64,000 nt of DNA from assembly GCA_018646625.1 (NCBI GenBank), contig JABGUJ010000001.1, forward strand, positions 255,534 through 319,533, in the 5' to 3' direction. Position 1 is the stretch's first letter, and each line of letters begins with the position of its first letter. The notes under the pieces were generated by a model. The model made no database searches and had not been told where the DNA came from. It worked only from the letters and a program-made list of their open reading frames with translations. The translations under genes were made by a program, and so were the position numbers. Positions 61,597-64,000 of the stretch are shown here, in pieces. Origin of the DNA: Candidatus Woesearchaeota archaeon (GTDB lineage: Archaea > Nanobdellota > Nanobdellia > Woesearchaeales > JABGUJ01).

Positions 61597-61994
61597 CTCT
61601 TAAACCAATCATCCAACTGTTTCTTCAAATCATCTAAATCAGAATAGTAAATAATGCTCTTCAAAACAGGACACCCTTTAATCAACCCCGACACTTTACT
61701 TCCTTCTTTAGCCACAACAACTAAAGGTCGCTTCAACACTGCAGCTTCACGAATTTCCATACCTTGCCCAGTTGAAGGAAAAGACATTTCTGCAATTACT
61801 AAATCAGAATCTAACACTGTTCGAAAAGCTCTATCATATCTTTCCCCGGTCGTGCCTTGGAAAGCAGCAGTCTCAATCGGAGTATGTACCTCAGAACCAT
61901 AGGAGGAACTAACAGAACTAATCGATTCATACAATTGCTTACCAGAATCATCCTTTGGCAAAGCACCAATAACTAATATATTCTTGAACTTCAT
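61590..61994 (-). CDS. Nucleoside 2-deoxyribosyltransferase-like protein (DNPH1 type)
   Basis: A 134-aa protein. The opening KNILVIGALPKDD strand, the GERYDRAFRTVLDSDLVIAE segment, and SFPSTGQGMEIREAAVLKRP with its Glu at residue 80 match the nucleoside 2-deoxyribosyltransferase fold, in which that Glu is the nucleophile; DNPH1-type members cleave deoxynucleoside monophosphates. Length fits the short members of the family. It overlaps the M24 peptidase gene by 4 bases (ATGA), so the two are co-expressed. A role in cleaning up modified nucleotides or salvage is likely but the exact substrate is not readable. Confidence 0.75.
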   Translation of the reverse strand: MKFKNILVIGALPKDDSGKQLYESISSVSSSYGSEVHTPIETAAFQGTTGERYDRAFRTVLDSDLVIAEMSFPSTGQGMEIREAAVLKRPLVVVAKEGSKVSGLIKGCPVLKSIIYYSDLDDLKKQLDDWFKSY

Positions 61995-63049
61995 TTTTCA
62001 ACAACCAACAAATGCTTCGGCATCTTAGTCAAAAGTTCTTTCCCTTTTGCCGTAACCAAAACATCATCCTCAATTCTAATACCATACTTCCCTTTCAAAT
62101 AAACACCAGGTTCAATTGTAATAACATTACCTGGAACTAGTTTATGTTTAGATTTTGGAGAAACAGAAGGACCTTCATGCACTCCAACACCAACACCATG
62201 ACCTAAACCATGACAAAAGTCAGAACCAAGTATCTTTCTAGCATGCAAATCAATATCCATACACCTAACACCTGGCTTAACCATATCGAGACACTCAAGC
62301 TGAACCTTTAACACCTTCTCATACAACAACAAATCTGCTTTCTTCGGCTTACCAATGAACACAGTCCTAGTCATATCAGAACAATAATTATGATACCTAA
62401 TTCCAAAATCTATAACACAAAATCCTTTTTTCAATTTACAATCAGAAACTTCAAAATGAGCTTCACTAGAATGCACTCCAGAAGCCACTATCGGTTTAAA
62501 CGAAAGCTGCAAACCTTGAGAATTGGCTAACGCAGTCATAAAAGCGGCAACATCTGATTCTCTCTCAAATTCATCAAAGTGAGAAAACGTTTCATAATAA
62601 ATTTCTTCAGTAATCTTACATGCTTTTTTCATTATAGCAATTTCTTCGGCACTCTTCACTTCACGAAGTGAGGACAAGTAATCGGAAATATCGACAAATG
62701 ACAACTTTGCCTTAATCTTTTTCTTAAGCAAAGAAGATCCCTTCAACGTAACAGAAGAATAATCCAACGCTACCCTCATACCTGAACGTAACTTACCAGA
62801 AACAAAAGCAAATATATCATCTCTAGCAACAACTTTGCTAAACGCCTTTTCAGCACTCTGCTGCTCCATCCTGGGCACCACCAAAATAGCAGCACCAGAT
62901 TTAGGAACTACTAAAACACCAACTCCATGAAATTTTGACAAGTAAATAAAATTCTCATTAATGTTCTGGGCATGGAAATTATAAAGAATACTATAATCAA
63001 TCTTCTTTTCACGCATATGCTTCTGTAATCTTTTTACTACATCTACCAT
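61991..63049 (-). CDS. M24 metallopeptidase, Xaa-Pro aminopeptidase/dipeptidase type
   Basis: A 352-aa cytoplasmic enzyme that removes residues in front of proline. The N-terminal creatinase-like domain (1-130) is followed by the pita-bread catalytic domain. All five dinuclear metal ligands are in place: D214 and D225 (CVIDFGIRYH, YCSDMTRT), H284 (HGLGHGVG), E313 (ITIEPGVY) and E327 (GIRIEDDV), plus the second His in GVHEGP. Length is normal. Its ATG shares a compact bidirectional promoter with the M16 peptidase gene, and it overlaps the following nucleosidase-like gene by 4 bases. Whether it is PepP- or PepQ-like cannot be decided. Confidence 0.9.
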   Translation of the reverse strand: MVDVVKRLQKHMREKKIDYSILYNFHAQNINENFIYLSKFHGVGVLVVPKSGAAILVVPRMEQQSAEKAFSKVVARDDIFAFVSGKLRSGMRVALDYSSVTLKGSSLLKKKIKAKLSFVDISDYLSSLREVKSAEEIAIMKKACKITEEIYYETFSHFDEFERESDVAAFMTALANSQGLQLSFKPIVASGVHSSEAHFEVSDCKLKKGFCVIDFGIRYHNYCSDMTRTVFIGKPKKADLLLYEKVLKVQLECLDMVKPGVRCMDIDLHARKILGSDFCHGLGHGVGVGVHEGPSVSPKSKHKLVPGNVITIEPGVYLKGKYGIRIEDDVLVTAKGKELLTKMPKHLLVVEK

Positions 63050-63064
63050 AACCCACCAAAAGCG

Positions 63065-63080
63065 TTAAATATTACTTAAA
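63065..63080. promoter_or_regulatory. Compact shared TATA region between two peptidase genes
   Basis: TTAAATATTACTTAAA is nearly palindromic and lies with its centre about 22-23 nt from both the minus-strand ATG at 63049 and the plus-strand ATG at 63094. One element could therefore serve leaderless transcription of both genes, which would make them compete for the same binding protein. Confidence 0.5.
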
Positions 63081-63093
63081 CCTTTCTCAAAGC

Positions 63094-64000
63094 ATGAGGA
63101 AAAAGAGGTTGAAGAACGGATTAACCCTAATCCAAGTTCCACAGAATTCTAAATCTATAACTATAATGGTTTGTGTAAAGGTAGGGTCAAATAATGAAAC
63201 CACCAAACAAGCAGGTCTTAGTCATTTTCTTGAACACATGATATTTGAAGGAACAAAAAAGAGATCTGCAAGAGAGATTGCTGAAAGTATAGAGAAAGTA
63301 GGAGGAGAATTTAATGCAATGACCTCTAATGAAAGAACATGCTTCTATGTGAAGTTGCCCCATGAACATGCGGAACTTGGCGCAGAAATATTACATGACA
63401 TAATTACTAACTCAACATTCGAACTCAAAGCATTCGATAAAGAGAAAAAAGTTGTCTTAGAAGAGATAAACATGGTTAACGACCAACCACTACATTATCA
63501 ATGGATTCTATTTGAGAAAAGTTTGTTTACAAAAATACCTACAAAAGATCCAATCTATGGTAACAGCAAAGCAGTAAAAGCATCTACTAAACAGATGATG
63601 AAGTTGTATCACGATAAATACTACGTACCAAATAACATGATTGTTACAACTGTAGGCAATCACAAAAAACTCAAGACTATAGAAAAAAGATTCTCACAGT
63701 TAAAGAGAAAACCTGTAAAGGCGCTTAAGATCATAAAAGAACCAACACAAAAGAAAGAAAAGACAGTAACAGAGAATAGAAAAAACGTTCAAAGTTATGC
63801 AATCATCGGATACAAAACAGTGCCAAGAGCACACAAAGACAGTTATGCTTTAGACGTCATAAAAGCAATTTTATACAAAGGATTGTCTGGTAAGGTCACT
63901 GAAGAAATCAGGTTAAAAAGAGGATTAGCATACTCCGCAGGAGCACATCATGAATCCATGAAAGATTATGGTTTTTTCTCAATATTCTTCAACACAAACA
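63094..64000 (+). CDS. M16 zinc metallopeptidase, 3' end off the right edge
   Basis: About 302 residues are visible and the frame is open at 64000. The ATG at 63094 begins MRKKRLKNGLTLIQVP, the typical start of the pitrilysin/processing-peptidase family. The inverted zinc motif HFLEH is at residues 44-48 (H44, E47, H48) and the third ligand E124 is 76 residues later in VVLEEI, exactly the family spacing, so this half is catalytic. GLAYSAGAHHE near the visible end matches the conserved RG.aY region. These enzymes degrade small unfolded peptides or process precursors. The gene diverges from the M24 peptidase across a 44-base promoter. Whether a second inactive half follows cannot be seen. Confidence 0.9.
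   Translation, partial: MRKKRLKNGLTLIQVPQNSKSITIMVCVKVGSNNETTKQAGLSHFLEHMIFEGTKKRSAREIAESIEKVGGEFNAMTSNERTCFYVKLPHEHAELGAEILHDIITNSTFELKAFDKEKKVVLEEINMVNDQPLHYQWILFEKSLFTKIPTKDPIYGNSKAVKASTKQMMKLYHDKYYVPNNMIVTTVGNHKKLKTIEKRFSQLKRKPVKALKIIKEPTQKKEKTVTENRKNVQSYAIIGYKTVPRAHKDSYALDVIKAILYKGLSGKVTEEIRLKRGLAYSAGAHHESMKDYGFFSIFFNTN

Noticed and set aside
1-64000. CRISPR array, tRNA, rRNA, transposase, integrase or phage genes
   Set aside because: No regularly spaced direct repeats, tRNA cloverleaf, rRNA-like sequence or mobile-element protein was recognised on either strand.

Overview
This 64 kb window is AT-rich, and every recognisable housekeeping gene is archaeal in style. There is an RNase P p30 protein, many leaderless genes with a TATA box about 26-27 nt before the start codon, GAGGTG ribosome-binding sites inside operons, and pilin-like proteins with class III (archaeal prepilin) N-termini. 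The unusually short housekeeping proteins and the huge cysteine-rich surface proteins suggest a DPANN-type archaeon (Woesearchaeota/Pacearchaeota-like). That placement is inference; no rRNA gene is present to confirm it.

About 1-46.8 kb is a surface-structure region, almost all on the minus strand. In transcription order it starts with a two-gene unit at 46833-35204: a 2110-aa secreted Cys-rich protein, then a 1761-aa protein with a prepilin-type N-terminus. A lone plus-strand Asp-rich lipoprotein gene (33961-35211) follows. Then comes a very long run: a ~4980-aa secreted protein with three giant tandem repeats, a ~1890-aa Ig-like/calcium-repeat protein, a 1362-aa anchored protein with a Lys-rich cytoplasmic tail, four prepilin-like proteins (168, 361, 363 and 170 aa), a 47-aa micro-pilin, two membrane proteins sharing a Cys motif, a 43-aa micro-pilin, a 406-aa anchored protein, and seven very small pilin-like proteins, six of them clearly Cys-rich and falling into two paralogous families. 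A further pilin-like gene runs off the left edge. The simplest reading is a large pilus- or adhesin-like surface machine stabilised by disulfides. Its ATPase and platform genes are not in the window.

47.1-54.5 kb is on the plus strand and holds a prepilin peptidase that could process those pilins, followed by a His-Xaa-Ser (Hxs) type peptide-modification locus. It contains HxsD, an HxsB-like radical SAM/SPASM maturase, and a 198-aa secreted candidate substrate with its own promoter. A minus-strand Cys-rich anchored protein comes next, then two coupled B12-type radical SAM enzymes. An archaeal Hxs locus beside a pilin-processing gene and a giant pilus-like cluster is the best candidate here for an undescribed system.

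54.5-64 kb is mostly ordinary. It holds a small membrane protein, RNase P p30, an iron-sulfur operon (3-Cys HTH regulator, IscS, IscU), a 1146-aa multi-pass Ig-domain protein with a 52-aa membrane partner, a small receiver-like protein, a nucleoside 2-deoxyribosyltransferase-like protein, an M24 aminopeptidase and, leaving the right edge, an M16 zinc peptidase. No tRNA, rRNA, CRISPR array, transposase or integrase was seen. The two largest gene-free stretches (33666-33960 and 46834-47075) are divergent promoter regions.
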